NCBI RefSeq assembly: GCF_004322395.1
Contig: NZ_SCTW01000093.1
Span: 1 to 49,203 of the forward strand
From: Methylobacter sp.
Lineage (GTDB): Bacteria > Pseudomonadota > Gammaproteobacteria > Methylococcales > Methylomonadaceae
Direction of reading: 5' to 3'
Length of the DNA: 49,203 bases
In this document: piece after piece, positions 18,512 through 26,282 of the stretch
How positions within the stretch are numbered: position 1 is the stretch's first letter
Layout: each line of letters starts with the position of its first letter
Program-made: the position numbers and the translations under genes
The notes under the pieces: generated by a model
What the model saw: the letters and a program-made list of their open reading frames with translations, nothing else
Database searches by the model: none
Told to the model about the DNA's origin: nothing

Positions 18512-19612
18512 ATGGCAGATAATTACGGCATAGACAGTCACAAACTGATGTATCACCCGCAGCGGGTGACGCAGTGGTTGACTGGCAAGCATGACTGGCA
18601 ACAAGCCAAATCCTTGTATCCTATCTATATGGAGGTTTCGCCGGTTGGCGCCTGCAATCATCGCTGTACGTTTTGCGCGGTCGACTATATCGGTTACAAA
18701 GCGCAGCGGCTGGATGTCAAAATTTTGGCGGAGCGTCTGGCCGAAATGGGCCGATTGGGCGTGAAGAGCATCATGTATGCCGGCGAAGGCGAGCCGATGT
18801 TGCACAAGGAGATTAACGAAATCGTCAGGCTGACTGCCGATGCTGGTATCGACACAGCCTTCACCACGAATGGCACTTTGATGAGCCAGCGTTTTGTCGA
18901 GCAGTCGCTGCCACTGGTGTCATGGATCAAGGTGTCGCTGAATGCCGGCAGTGCTGAGAATTATGCCGCGATTCATCAAACCAAGGCTTCGGATTTCGAC
19001 TTGGTGCTGAGCAATCTGCGCCGTGCCGCCGCCTATAAAAAAGCCCATCAATTATCATGCACTTTGGGCGCGCAAATCCTGCTGCTGCCGGAAAACCGCG
19101 ATGAAGTGACCACACTGGCGGCCATCTGCCGTGACATTGGCTTGGATTATCTAGTGGTCAAGCCCTATTCTCAGCATCTGTCCAGCGAAACCCGCCGCTA
19201 CGAAAACCTGCGCTACGATAATCTGCTAGGTATGGCGGAGGAGCTGGACAAATTCAACGGCGATGGTTTTAACGTGATTTTCCGCGAACAGACCATGAAA
19301 AATTATTCCATATCCGATGCGGTGCGCTATAAAACCTGCCATGCCACGCCGTATTTCTGGGCTTATATCATGGCCGACGGCGAAGTCTACGGTTGCAGCG
19401 CCTATCTGACCGATCAGCGCTTTGCCTACGGCAATATCCATCAGCAGTCGTTTCAAGACATTTGGGAAAGCGACAAAAGACGGCAGAACTGGCAATACAT
19501 CACTCAGGAACTGGATATTTCCCAATGCCGCAAAAATTGCAGGATGGAAGCAGTTAACCAATATCTCGACAAATTAACGGTGCAGCAACCTGCCCATATC
19601 AACTTTATCTAG
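18512..19612 (+). CDS. Radical SAM/SPASM-type enzyme
   Basis: The 366-residue product has the radical SAM cluster motif CNHRCTFC (C48, C52, C55), which holds a 4Fe-4S cluster that cleaves S-adenosylmethionine. Next come GEGEP and TNGTL barrel motifs. A cysteine-rich C-terminal part (GCSAY, and C-RKNC near the end) resembles a SPASM/twitch auxiliary-cluster region. It ends in HINFI, like the radical SAM protein at 24867. ATG 18512 is chosen over a TTG at 18452, which adds 20 residues without homology. As first gene of the glycan run it probably modifies a sugar or peptide in the pathway; the substrate is unknown. Confidence 0.85.
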   Translation: MADNYGIDSHKLMYHPQRVTQWLTGKHDWQQAKSLYPIYMEVSPVGACNHRCTFCAVDYIGYKAQRLDVKILAERLAEMGRLGVKSIMYAGEGEPMLHKEINEIVRLTADAGIDTAFTTNGTLMSQRFVEQSLPLVSWIKVSLNAGSAENYAAIHQTKASDFDLVLSNLRRAAAYKKAHQLSCTLGAQILLLPENRDEVTTLAAICRDIGLDYLVVKPYSQHLSSETRRYENLRYDNLLGMAEELDKFNGDGFNVIFREQTMKNYSISDAVRYKTCHATPYFWAYIMADGEVYGCSAYLTDQRFAYGNIHQQSFQDIWESDKRRQNWQYITQELDISQCRKNCRMEAVNQYLDKLTVQQPAHINFI

Positions 19613-19621
19613 GCGCGGAAC

Positions 19622-20608
19622 ATGAAAGTACTGGTTACAGGCGGTGCAGGCTTTATCGGTAGCCATTTAAGCCGCGAATTGTGGCGGCAAGGCTATCAGG
19701 TCAGGGTGATCGACAACCTTTCCGGCGGTCGCAAGGAGACCATTGCCGACCTGCTCGGCCAAGCTCATTTCGCGTTTCACCAGGCCGATATTCGCGATGC
19801 CGAGGCGATTGCGCCGTTATTCGCCGATATCGATTGGGTATTTCATCTGGCGGGATTGGCCGACATCGTGCCGTCGATCGAACGGCCGCGTGCCTATTAT
19901 GAAACCAATGTCAGTGGGACTTTTAATGTACTGGAAGCGGCCCGATCCGCCAATGTTAAACGTTTCGTCTATGCCGCGTCATCGTCTTGCTATGGACTGG
20001 CTGAGCAATTCCCGACTCCGGAAACTGCCGCTATCAGACCGCAATATCCTTATGCCCTGACCAAATATCTTGGCGAGGAAATGGTGATGCATTGGGCGCA
20101 ACTGTATAACTTGCCGGCCATATCGTTGCGCCTGTTCAACGTTTATGGTCCGCATGCCCGCACTACCGGCGCTTATGGCGCAGTGTTCGGGGTGTTTTTG
20201 GCGCAAAAGATCAACAACAAACCGTTTACCGTGGTTGGCGACGGCAATCAGACTCGCGACTTTACCTATGTCACCGATGTCGCCCGGGCCTTCATCGCCG
20301 CAGCGCAGTCGGACATTTGCGGCGAAATCATGAACGTTGGCAGCGGTGGTACTTATAGCGTTAACCAGCTGGTCGGGTTGCTGGGTGGCGCGATTGAATA
20401 CATTCCCAAGCGGCCCGGCGAGCCCGATTGCACCTTTGCTGACACTAGCAAGATCAAGGCAAAACTTGACTGGCAGCCGCAAGTTAGTTTTGAGCAAGGC
20501 GTCGCCAATATGTTGGCTCATATCGATTATTGGCAAAACGCGCCGTTGTGGACATCTGCTTCGATAGCCGATGCCACTAGCGACTGGTTTAAATATCTCG
20601 GCAAATAA
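19622..20608 (+). CDS. NAD-dependent sugar epimerase/dehydratase (extended SDR)
   Basis: The 328-residue product is an extended short-chain dehydrogenase of the UDP-glucose 4-epimerase/WbpP group. It has the NAD-binding motif TGGAGFIGSH (residues 6-15), the serine region YAASSSCYG, and the catalytic YALTK (YxxxK), followed by RLFNVYGP. It probably epimerises or oxidises a nucleotide sugar at C4 in the cytoplasm; the exact substrate cannot be read from sequence. It is 9 nt after the radical SAM gene and 11 nt before the isomerase gene. Confidence 0.88.
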   Translation: MKVLVTGGAGFIGSHLSRELWRQGYQVRVIDNLSGGRKETIADLLGQAHFAFHQADIRDAEAIAPLFADIDWVFHLAGLADIVPSIERPRAYYETNVSGTFNVLEAARSANVKRFVYAASSSCYGLAEQFPTPETAAIRPQYPYALTKYLGEEMVMHWAQLYNLPAISLRLFNVYGPHARTTGAYGAVFGVFLAQKINNKPFTVVGDGNQTRDFTYVTDVARAFIAAAQSDICGEIMNVGSGGTYSVNQLVGLLGGAIEYIPKRPGEPDCTFADTSKIKAKLDWQPQVSFEQGVANMLAHIDYWQNAPLWTSASIADATSDWFKYLGK

Positions 20609-20619
20609 AGAGGCGGCAG

Positions 20620-21183
20620 ATGGCTATAGGACAAGCGGCATCACAATTCGCACAGTTGTTGATGAGCAGCATTTTTACAGATCACCATGCACAAACGCTG
20701 GATGGGGAAGCAGTGATTCAACAGGTATTGACCGAATTTGCCAGAGTCCGCGAACAGCAAGCCAAGGTCATTGTGCTGGGTAACGGCGGCAGCGCGGCGA
20801 TTGCGAGCCATGTGATTACCGATCTGCGTAATGTCGGCGGTTTGTGCGCATTGACGTTGCACGAGGCGGCGCCGTTGACCTGTTTTACCAACGATTTCGG
20901 CTACGAGCAGGCATTTGCCAAACAAATTACCGCCTTTGCAAACACCGACGATTTATTGATTGCTATCAGCAGTTCTGGACAATCGCTGAACATTATTAAT
21001 GCGGTGCAGGCCGCCAACACCAAAGGCCTGGAGGTGATGACGCTGAGCGGCTTCAAGGACGACAATCCGCTACGCAAGCTGGGACGCTGGAACTATTGGC
21101 TGGACAGCAACCATTACGGCATGGTCGAGCTAGGCCATTTGTTCGTACTGCATCATATTACCGATCATCTCGTCAGGAAATAA
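20620..21183 (+). CDS. gmhA: Sedoheptulose-7-phosphate isomerase-like SIS-domain protein
   Basis: GmhA converts sedoheptulose 7-phosphate to D-glycero-D-manno-heptose 7-phosphate, the first step to nucleotide-activated heptose. The 187-residue product is about the usual size (190-200) and has the SIS signature VIVLGNGGSAAIASH, followed by ISSSGQSLNIINAV and an AMVELGH-like GMVELGHL segment near the end. It lies beside a kinase/nucleotidyltransferase fusion as expected for a heptose cassette. GmhA versus another phosphosugar isomerase cannot be settled from sequence alone. Confidence 0.75.
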   Translation: MAIGQAASQFAQLLMSSIFTDHHAQTLDGEAVIQQVLTEFARVREQQAKVIVLGNGGSAAIASHVITDLRNVGGLCALTLHEAAPLTCFTNDFGYEQAFAKQITAFANTDDLLIAISSSGQSLNIINAVQAANTKGLEVMTLSGFKDDNPLRKLGRWNYWLDSNHYGMVELGHLFVLHHITDHLVRK

Positions 21184-21187
21184 CGAT

Positions 21188-22708
21188 ATGTCCACGGAAA
21201 AAATTGTTTCTATCGAACAACTGGCTCAGCGTTCTGCCGAACTTAAAGCAGCAGGCAAAACCGTGGCACTGTGTCACGGTACTTTCGATTTGCTGCACAT
21301 CGGGCATATACGCCATCTACAAAGCGCCTCGCGGCAGGCTGACAGCTTGCTGGTCAGCGTTACTGCCGACGAGTTCGTCAATAAAGGCCCTGGGCGGCCT
21401 GTGTTCAACGAATATCTGCGCGCCGAAAATATCGCCGCGTTGGCTTGTGTCGACAAAGTAGCGATCAACCACGCAGTGACTGCGGTCGAAGTGCTGGACC
21501 AGGTCAAACCGGATTTATATGTAAAAGGCAGCGACTACAAAAGCACCAGCGACGATATTACCGGCAATATCCAGCATGAAAAGGACGCCGTTGAACGTCA
21601 CGGCGGACGGGTTTTCTTTACTGATGAACTGACCTCCAGCTCGACCCAGTTGTTAAATGAATTTTTTGAGGTGTTTTCGCCGGAAATTTCCGGCTATCTC
21701 GATCAGTTCAAGGAATCTATCACTACCGCGGATATTATTGACAAGCTGAAAAGCCTGAGCCGTCTCAACGTGCTGGTGGTTGGTGAGGCAATAATTGACG
21801 AGTACCATTACACCTCGCCGCTGGGCCAGACTGGCAAGGGCAACGTGTTTGCGGTCAAATACAACGATTATGAACGTTTCGCCGGCGGTGCGATTGCAGT
21901 GGCCAATCATGTTGCTGAGTTTACCGATAATGTTACGTTGCTGTCTGGGTTGGGCACCACCAAAAGCCACGAGGATTTTATTCGTACCAATCTCAATCCG
22001 GCTATCGACCCCGTATTTTTCTTCAGCCAGGACCGGCCGACCATCGTTAAACGGCGATATGTGGATAATGATATTGCCAAGTTGTTTGAAGTGTATTTCT
22101 ATGACGATGGACCGCTCCCCGAAGAAACTAATCGTAAGATCGTCGCTTGGCTGAATAAGCATCTGAGCGAGTACGATGTGGTGATTGTGCCGGATTTCGG
22201 CAACGGCTTTATCTCTAGTGAAATGGTGGCGGCACTATCAAATGGCGCGAAATATCTGGCAGTAAATGCTCAGATCAACAGTGGCAATCGCGGCTATCAC
22301 CTCATTACACGTTATCCTAACGCCGATTTTTTGTCTCTGAACGAACCGGAATTACGGTTAGCGGTTCATGACAAAGGCGGAGCGATTGAAGAATTAGCTG
22401 GACAATTAGCGGACCGGTTGCGGGCCACGCATATTGCCATTACTCGTGGTACTAAAGGCGCACTGATGCTGGACGAAACCAAAACTGCCTATAAAATTCC
22501 GGCTCTGTCCTCGAAAGTGGTGGACAGAATAGGTGCAGGAGATGCATTTTTATCAATTGCGGGTTTATGTTTGGGAGGGGGAATAGCGCCGGAGCAGGCT
22601 TTGTTTGCCGGTAGCGCCGCTGCTGCGCTGGATGTGCAGATTGTTTGCAATCGTGAGCCGGTAAGGGCAGTAGCATTATTTAAATACATCACGACTTTGT
22701 TGAAATAA
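21188..22708 (+). CDS. HldE-like bifunctional enzyme, domain order reversed
   Basis: The 506-residue protein fuses two activities of heptose activation. Residues 25-165 form a nucleotidyltransferase of the HxGH class (GTFDLLHIGH, 31-40; VKGSDYK). Residues about 190-500 form a PfkB-type sugar kinase with a GGAIAVANH substrate region and the catalytic RIGAGDAF motif (D452). E. coli HldE has kinase first and transferase last, so the order here is swapped. By analogy it would phosphorylate a heptose 7-phosphate at C1 and couple it to a nucleotide. The GmhB phosphatase that acts between those steps is not in this window. Confidence 0.8.
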   Translation: MSTEKIVSIEQLAQRSAELKAAGKTVALCHGTFDLLHIGHIRHLQSASRQADSLLVSVTADEFVNKGPGRPVFNEYLRAENIAALACVDKVAINHAVTAVEVLDQVKPDLYVKGSDYKSTSDDITGNIQHEKDAVERHGGRVFFTDELTSSSTQLLNEFFEVFSPEISGYLDQFKESITTADIIDKLKSLSRLNVLVVGEAIIDEYHYTSPLGQTGKGNVFAVKYNDYERFAGGAIAVANHVAEFTDNVTLLSGLGTTKSHEDFIRTNLNPAIDPVFFFSQDRPTIVKRRYVDNDIAKLFEVYFYDDGPLPEETNRKIVAWLNKHLSEYDVVIVPDFGNGFISSEMVAALSNGAKYLAVNAQINSGNRGYHLITRYPNADFLSLNEPELRLAVHDKGGAIEELAGQLADRLRATHIAITRGTKGALMLDETKTAYKIPALSSKVVDRIGAGDAFLSIAGLCLGGGIAPEQALFAGSAAAALDVQIVCNREPVRAVALFKYITTLLK

Positions 22709-22713
22709 CCGCC

Positions 22714-23781
22714 ATGGCCCAAGCAACTGCCGAGTTAAAGCAACTCTACTTTCAAATGCTTCGTATCCGCCGAATTGAAGAGGCGATTGCCGAGCGTTAT
22801 CAACAGCAGGAAATGCGTTGTCCGACTCATCTCTGTATCGGCGAAGAAGCCATCGCAGTGGGTGTCAGCGCTCATTTGACGCCGCAAGACAAAGTGTTCA
22901 GTAATCATCGCGGTCATGGTCATTACCTGGCCAAGGGCGGTGACTTGCGTCGCTTGCTGGCTGAGTTGTACGGTTTTGCTGAAGGCTGTTGCGGCGGCCG
23001 CGGCGGCTCGATGCATCTGACCGATCTGGCCGCCGGTTTTATCGCTTCCACGCCGATAGTCGGAGGTACGGTGCCATTGGCGGGCGGTTATGCCTGGGCC
23101 GAGCAGATGAAAAAATCCGGCGCCGCACAGGGATGTGCCAGTGTCGCGGGAGGCACGACTCCATGGATGGAGGAGGTAGAGCGAAGCAGGAGGCCAGAGC
23201 CGAGGACGCCGGAAGCGACCAATGTCGTGGTGGTTTTTTTCGGCGACGGCTGTTTTGAAGAAGGCGTGATGCACGAAACCATGAATTTTGCGGCGTTGAA
23301 AAAATTGCCGCTGCTGTTTGTTTGCGAGAACAACCAATATTCGGTGATGACGCCGTTGACAGAACGTCAGCCCGAACGCGATATATATAAAATAGCCGCC
23401 GCTCATGGCTTGCAGGCTGTCAGCGGCGATGGCAACCAAGTAGATCAAGTGTATGCAATGGCGCAAACCGCCGTTGCCAACGCCCGAGCCGGTCAAGGAC
23501 CTCAGTTTCTGGAATTGCATACCCACCGCTGGCCGGAACACTGCGGACCTAACGAAGATGACGAGCTGGGTTATCGTAGCCCCGGCGAACTTAATGGCTG
23601 GAAACAGCGTTGTCCACTCTTGCAAACCCGGCAGTTTTTACTGGAGAGTCGTTTAAGCAATGAATCGGAGCTGGCGGAAATGGAGAGGGTGCTTGCCGAT
23701 GAAATTGAACAGGCTTTCCAGTGGTCGCTGCGAGGCAACCGCCCGTCTATCGATAGTATGAGGCATCATCTGTATGCGTAA
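22714..23781 (+). CDS. Thiamine-diphosphate E1 dehydrogenase-type enzyme, alpha subunit
   Basis: The 355-residue product belongs to the pyruvate/2-oxoacid dehydrogenase E1-alpha family. It has SNHRGHGHYLAKG, GGRGGSMHL, PIVGGTVPLAGG, and the ThDP/metal motif GDGC followed about 26 residues later by ENNQYS. Compared with relatives it carries an extra stretch of about 33 residues (roughly 136-168) between AEQMKKS and TNVVVVF; this stretch is encoded by a small palindromic repeat inserted in frame. Its end overlaps the beta subunit gene by 8 nt. No E2 or E3 gene is nearby, so it may act as a stand-alone decarboxylase or transketolase-like enzyme. The substrate is unknown. Confidence 0.85.
   Translation: MAQATAELKQLYFQMLRIRRIEEAIAERYQQQEMRCPTHLCIGEEAIAVGVSAHLTPQDKVFSNHRGHGHYLAKGGDLRRLLAELYGFAEGCCGGRGGSMHLTDLAAGFIASTPIVGGTVPLAGGYAWAEQMKKSGAAQGCASVAGGTTPWMEEVERSRRPEPRTPEATNVVVVFFGDGCFEEGVMHETMNFAALKKLPLLFVCENNQYSVMTPLTERQPERDIYKIAAAHGLQAVSGDGNQVDQVYAMAQTAVANARAGQGPQFLELHTHRWPEHCGPNEDDELGYRSPGELNGWKQRCPLLQTRQFLLESRLSNESELAEMERVLADEIEQAFQWSLRGNRPSIDSMRHHLYA
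23119..23217 (+). repeat. Palindromic repeat element inserted in frame in the E1-alpha gene
   Basis: About 99 bp (33 codons, edges approximate) interrupt the conserved E1-alpha core. The element holds two short hairpins: GCACA-GGGA-TGTGC (23125-23138) and CTCCAT-GG-ATGGAG (23159-23172), followed by an AGGAGGTAGAGCGAAGCAGG tract. ACAGGGATGT plus CCATGGATGG cores are, from memory, typical of dispersed repeats in some methanotroph genomes. The frame is kept and has no stop codon. Confidence 0.6.
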
Positions 23782-24844
23782 TGTAACGATGATGAGTTAT
23801 GGCGAAGCGATACGTGAGGCGTTGGATGATGGTCTGGCCACGTATCCGGAGATGATCCTGATCGGCGAAGGCGTGTCTGATCCGAAAACCGTTTTTGCCA
23901 CTACTCAGGGTTTGCGCGAGAAATACGGCGCGGAGCGGGTGCTGGATATGCCGCTGGCCGAAAACGGCATGACCGGTATCTGCATCGGCGCGGCGCTGGG
24001 CGGCATGCGGCCGGTGCTGGTGCATCAACGCATCGATTTTGCCTTGCTGTCGGTCGATCAGTTGGTCAACAATGCGGCCAAATGGCGCTATATGTTCGAC
24101 GGTCAACAGCAAGTGCCATTAGTGATCAGAGTCATCATTGGCCGCGGCTGGGGACAGGGGCCTCAGCATTCGCAGAGTTTGCAAGCCATGTTTGCACAAG
24201 TGCCGGGCTTGAAGGTAGTAATGCCGACCACAGCCGGAGACGCCTATCACTCCATGCTGGATGCTATCGCAGACAATAATCCTGTGTTGTTTATCGAGCA
24301 TCGATGGTTGCACCACATCAAAGGCGAGGTCGATAAAAATCGCTCCCCAAGTGCGTTGAACGGCGCAGCATTGTTGCGGCAAGGCGGCGATATTACCTTG
24401 GCGGCGTTTTCCCATATGACGATAGAAGCGCTGAAAGCCGCGGCCGTGTTGGCAAAACACGGCATTGATGCCGAGGTGTTGGACATGCGCTGCCTGACGC
24501 CGCTGGATGTCGATAGCGTTGCCCGATCCATAGATAAGACCGGCTTGTTGCTCGTGGCTGATTGTGCGCCGGAAATAGCGTCAATGGCGCATAATCTGCT
24601 GTCCAAACTGTTTCAGTCGCATGGGCAGCGCCTGAAACAGCCGCCCCGGTTAATTGCCTATCCCAATCATCCTGTGCCGACCTCGCACTTTATGGCCAAT
24701 CATTATTATCCGGGGGCGGAAGAAATTGCGGTCACGGTACTGGAGATGTTGAATAAACAGCCGCTAAAACAAACAGTGAAGATGGAATTGCAATCCGATT
24801 TGGCAAGAGACTTGCCTGACCGTAGTTTCACCGGTCCTTTCTAA
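23774..24844 (+). CDS. Thiamine-diphosphate E1 dehydrogenase-type enzyme, beta subunit
   Basis: The 356-residue product has the transketolase-like pyrimidine-binding domain (MPLAENGMTGICIGAALGG, with the glutamate that activates ThDP), the QLVNNAAKWRYMF segment, and the C-terminal domain LDMRCLTPLD. It forms the heterotetrameric partner of the preceding alpha subunit, whose stop it overlaps. Relatives feed lipoyl E2 proteins, but none is seen here. The C-terminal tail (about 30 residues after the domain, ending DRSFTGPF) is longer than usual. Confidence 0.87.
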   Translation: MRNVTMMSYGEAIREALDDGLATYPEMILIGEGVSDPKTVFATTQGLREKYGAERVLDMPLAENGMTGICIGAALGGMRPVLVHQRIDFALLSVDQLVNNAAKWRYMFDGQQQVPLVIRVIIGRGWGQGPQHSQSLQAMFAQVPGLKVVMPTTAGDAYHSMLDAIADNNPVLFIEHRWLHHIKGEVDKNRSPSALNGAALLRQGGDITLAAFSHMTIEALKAAAVLAKHGIDAEVLDMRCLTPLDVDSVARSIDKTGLLLVADCAPEIASMAHNLLSKLFQSHGQRLKQPPRLIAYPNHPVPTSHFMANHYYPGAEEIAVTVLEMLNKQPLKQTVKMELQSDLARDLPDRSFTGPF

Positions 24845-24866
24845 CGAACAGATAAGAGCATTACTC

Positions 24867-26261
24867 ATGGCAAAAGACGAATCAACCAACCGTTTCGGCA
24901 ACTCTGTCGTAACCTCAATACCTGATAACGTTCCAATATTCAGTCAGCCCGGGCACAAATTGCGAACCTCTAATCGGATTGTCGATCGTAGCGCCTTGTC
25001 GAACAGTGAATATCAAGTAATCGACACCAGCCAATTGACCAAGCTGCCGGGTCAGAAGTTGAAAAGTGTTTCGCATGATGATCAGAAGGGCATTATTCGA
25101 CTGGAAGAGGACTGCGAGCAGGACAAACCGGTACCGAATCAATTTACCGGGCCCAGCTTTCGAACCCAGAAGGAACGCTTTCGTTTCGACGGCCATAAAA
25201 TGCTGCATCACTTGGACAGGATTCAGGCTTGGCAAAACGGCCAGCGCTTTGCGCCGGTGCATATCGACATGGGGCTGACCAAATTTTGCAATACCGCCTG
25301 TCTATATTGCTATGCCGTGGTTCAGAATATGACCAAGGGCACCATGATTGGCCGCGAGGCGCTGCTGCAATTTGTCGAGGATTGCGGCAAACTTGGAGTC
25401 AAGTCGCTGGGTTTTATCGGTGACGGCGAACCGACTCTCAATCCCACGCTATACGATGCCACTGTGCTGGCTGCAGAGCTGGGCATCGACACCGCAATGG
25501 CCACCAACGGCTTGTTGCTGGATATGGATAGGGCGCACGATTTGCTGAAAAACATGAGCTATATCCGCTTCAATCTATCCGCCGGTACTCCGGAAGGTTT
25601 TCGGCGTGTGCATCAATCCAGCGAAAACAATTTCCATTTATTGATCGACAAAATTCGTGAGTTGGTGAAAATCAAAAAAGAAAACAACTATAAATGCACG
25701 CTGGGTTTGCAGATGGTGCTGATCCCTGAATGCTTCGATGAGGTATTGGCGGAAGCCGAACTAGGCGCTGAGTTGGGCGTGGATTATTTCGTGATCAAGC
25801 ATTGCTCGGATTCCGAATATAAGGAAATCGGCATCGATTACGACGCTTATTTGAAAATCGGCGACATGTTGAAACAGGCCGAAAAATTCAGCAATGACAA
25901 TTACGTGGTGCAGGTGAAATGGAACAAAATCAATGCCGCCGGAGAAACCAATCTGTATAAAGACGGTTACCGAAAATACGATCAATGTTTCGGTACGCCG
26001 TTTTTATTGCAAATCTCCGGCAACGGGAAAATCTATCCTTGCGGACCTTTCTTTAATAAGGAGCGCTTCTATATCGGCGATTTACATCAGGATTCCTTTT
26101 ACGATCTGGTTAGTCACAGCGAGCGTTATTGGCAGGTGCATAAGGATGTTGCCGAATCAGTGGATGTGCATAAGGATTGTGCGATCGGTTGTCGGCAGGA
26201 TTATGTTAACAAGTTCCTGTGGGATTTAAAAAACCCGCCCGAGCATATCAATTTTATTTGA
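24867..26261 (+). CDS. Radical SAM enzyme with SPASM-like C-terminus
   Basis: The 464-residue product resembles the radical SAM protein at 18512 but has about 115 extra N-terminal residues of no recognised fold. The cluster motif is CNTACLYC (C141, C145, C148), followed by GDGEP and ATNGLL. C-terminal cysteines (YPCGPF, KDCAIGC) suggest an auxiliary Fe-S cluster. It also ends in HINFI. Placement between the E1 pair and the giant glycosyltransferase suggests a sugar- or glycoprotein-modifying role; the substrate is unknown. Confidence 0.85.
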   Translation: MAKDESTNRFGNSVVTSIPDNVPIFSQPGHKLRTSNRIVDRSALSNSEYQVIDTSQLTKLPGQKLKSVSHDDQKGIIRLEEDCEQDKPVPNQFTGPSFRTQKERFRFDGHKMLHHLDRIQAWQNGQRFAPVHIDMGLTKFCNTACLYCYAVVQNMTKGTMIGREALLQFVEDCGKLGVKSLGFIGDGEPTLNPTLYDATVLAAELGIDTAMATNGLLLDMDRAHDLLKNMSYIRFNLSAGTPEGFRRVHQSSENNFHLLIDKIRELVKIKKENNYKCTLGLQMVLIPECFDEVLAEAELGAELGVDYFVIKHCSDSEYKEIGIDYDAYLKIGDMLKQAEKFSNDNYVVQVKWNKINAAGETNLYKDGYRKYDQCFGTPFLLQISGNGKIYPCGPFFNKERFYIGDLHQDSFYDLVSHSERYWQVHKDVAESVDVHKDCAIGCRQDYVNKFLWDLKNPPEHINFI

Positions 26262-26282
26262 TGGTTTTAAGTTGGCATTACG

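Noticed and set aside
19979-20536. 185-codon minus-strand frame
   Set aside because: It is antisense to the SDR gene with a clear TGGAGFIGSH motif, and has no motif of its own.
22735-23625. 296-codon open frame on the minus strand
   Set aside because: It lies opposite the well-supported E1-alpha gene, its translation resembles no family, and its openness follows from the codon use of the real gene.
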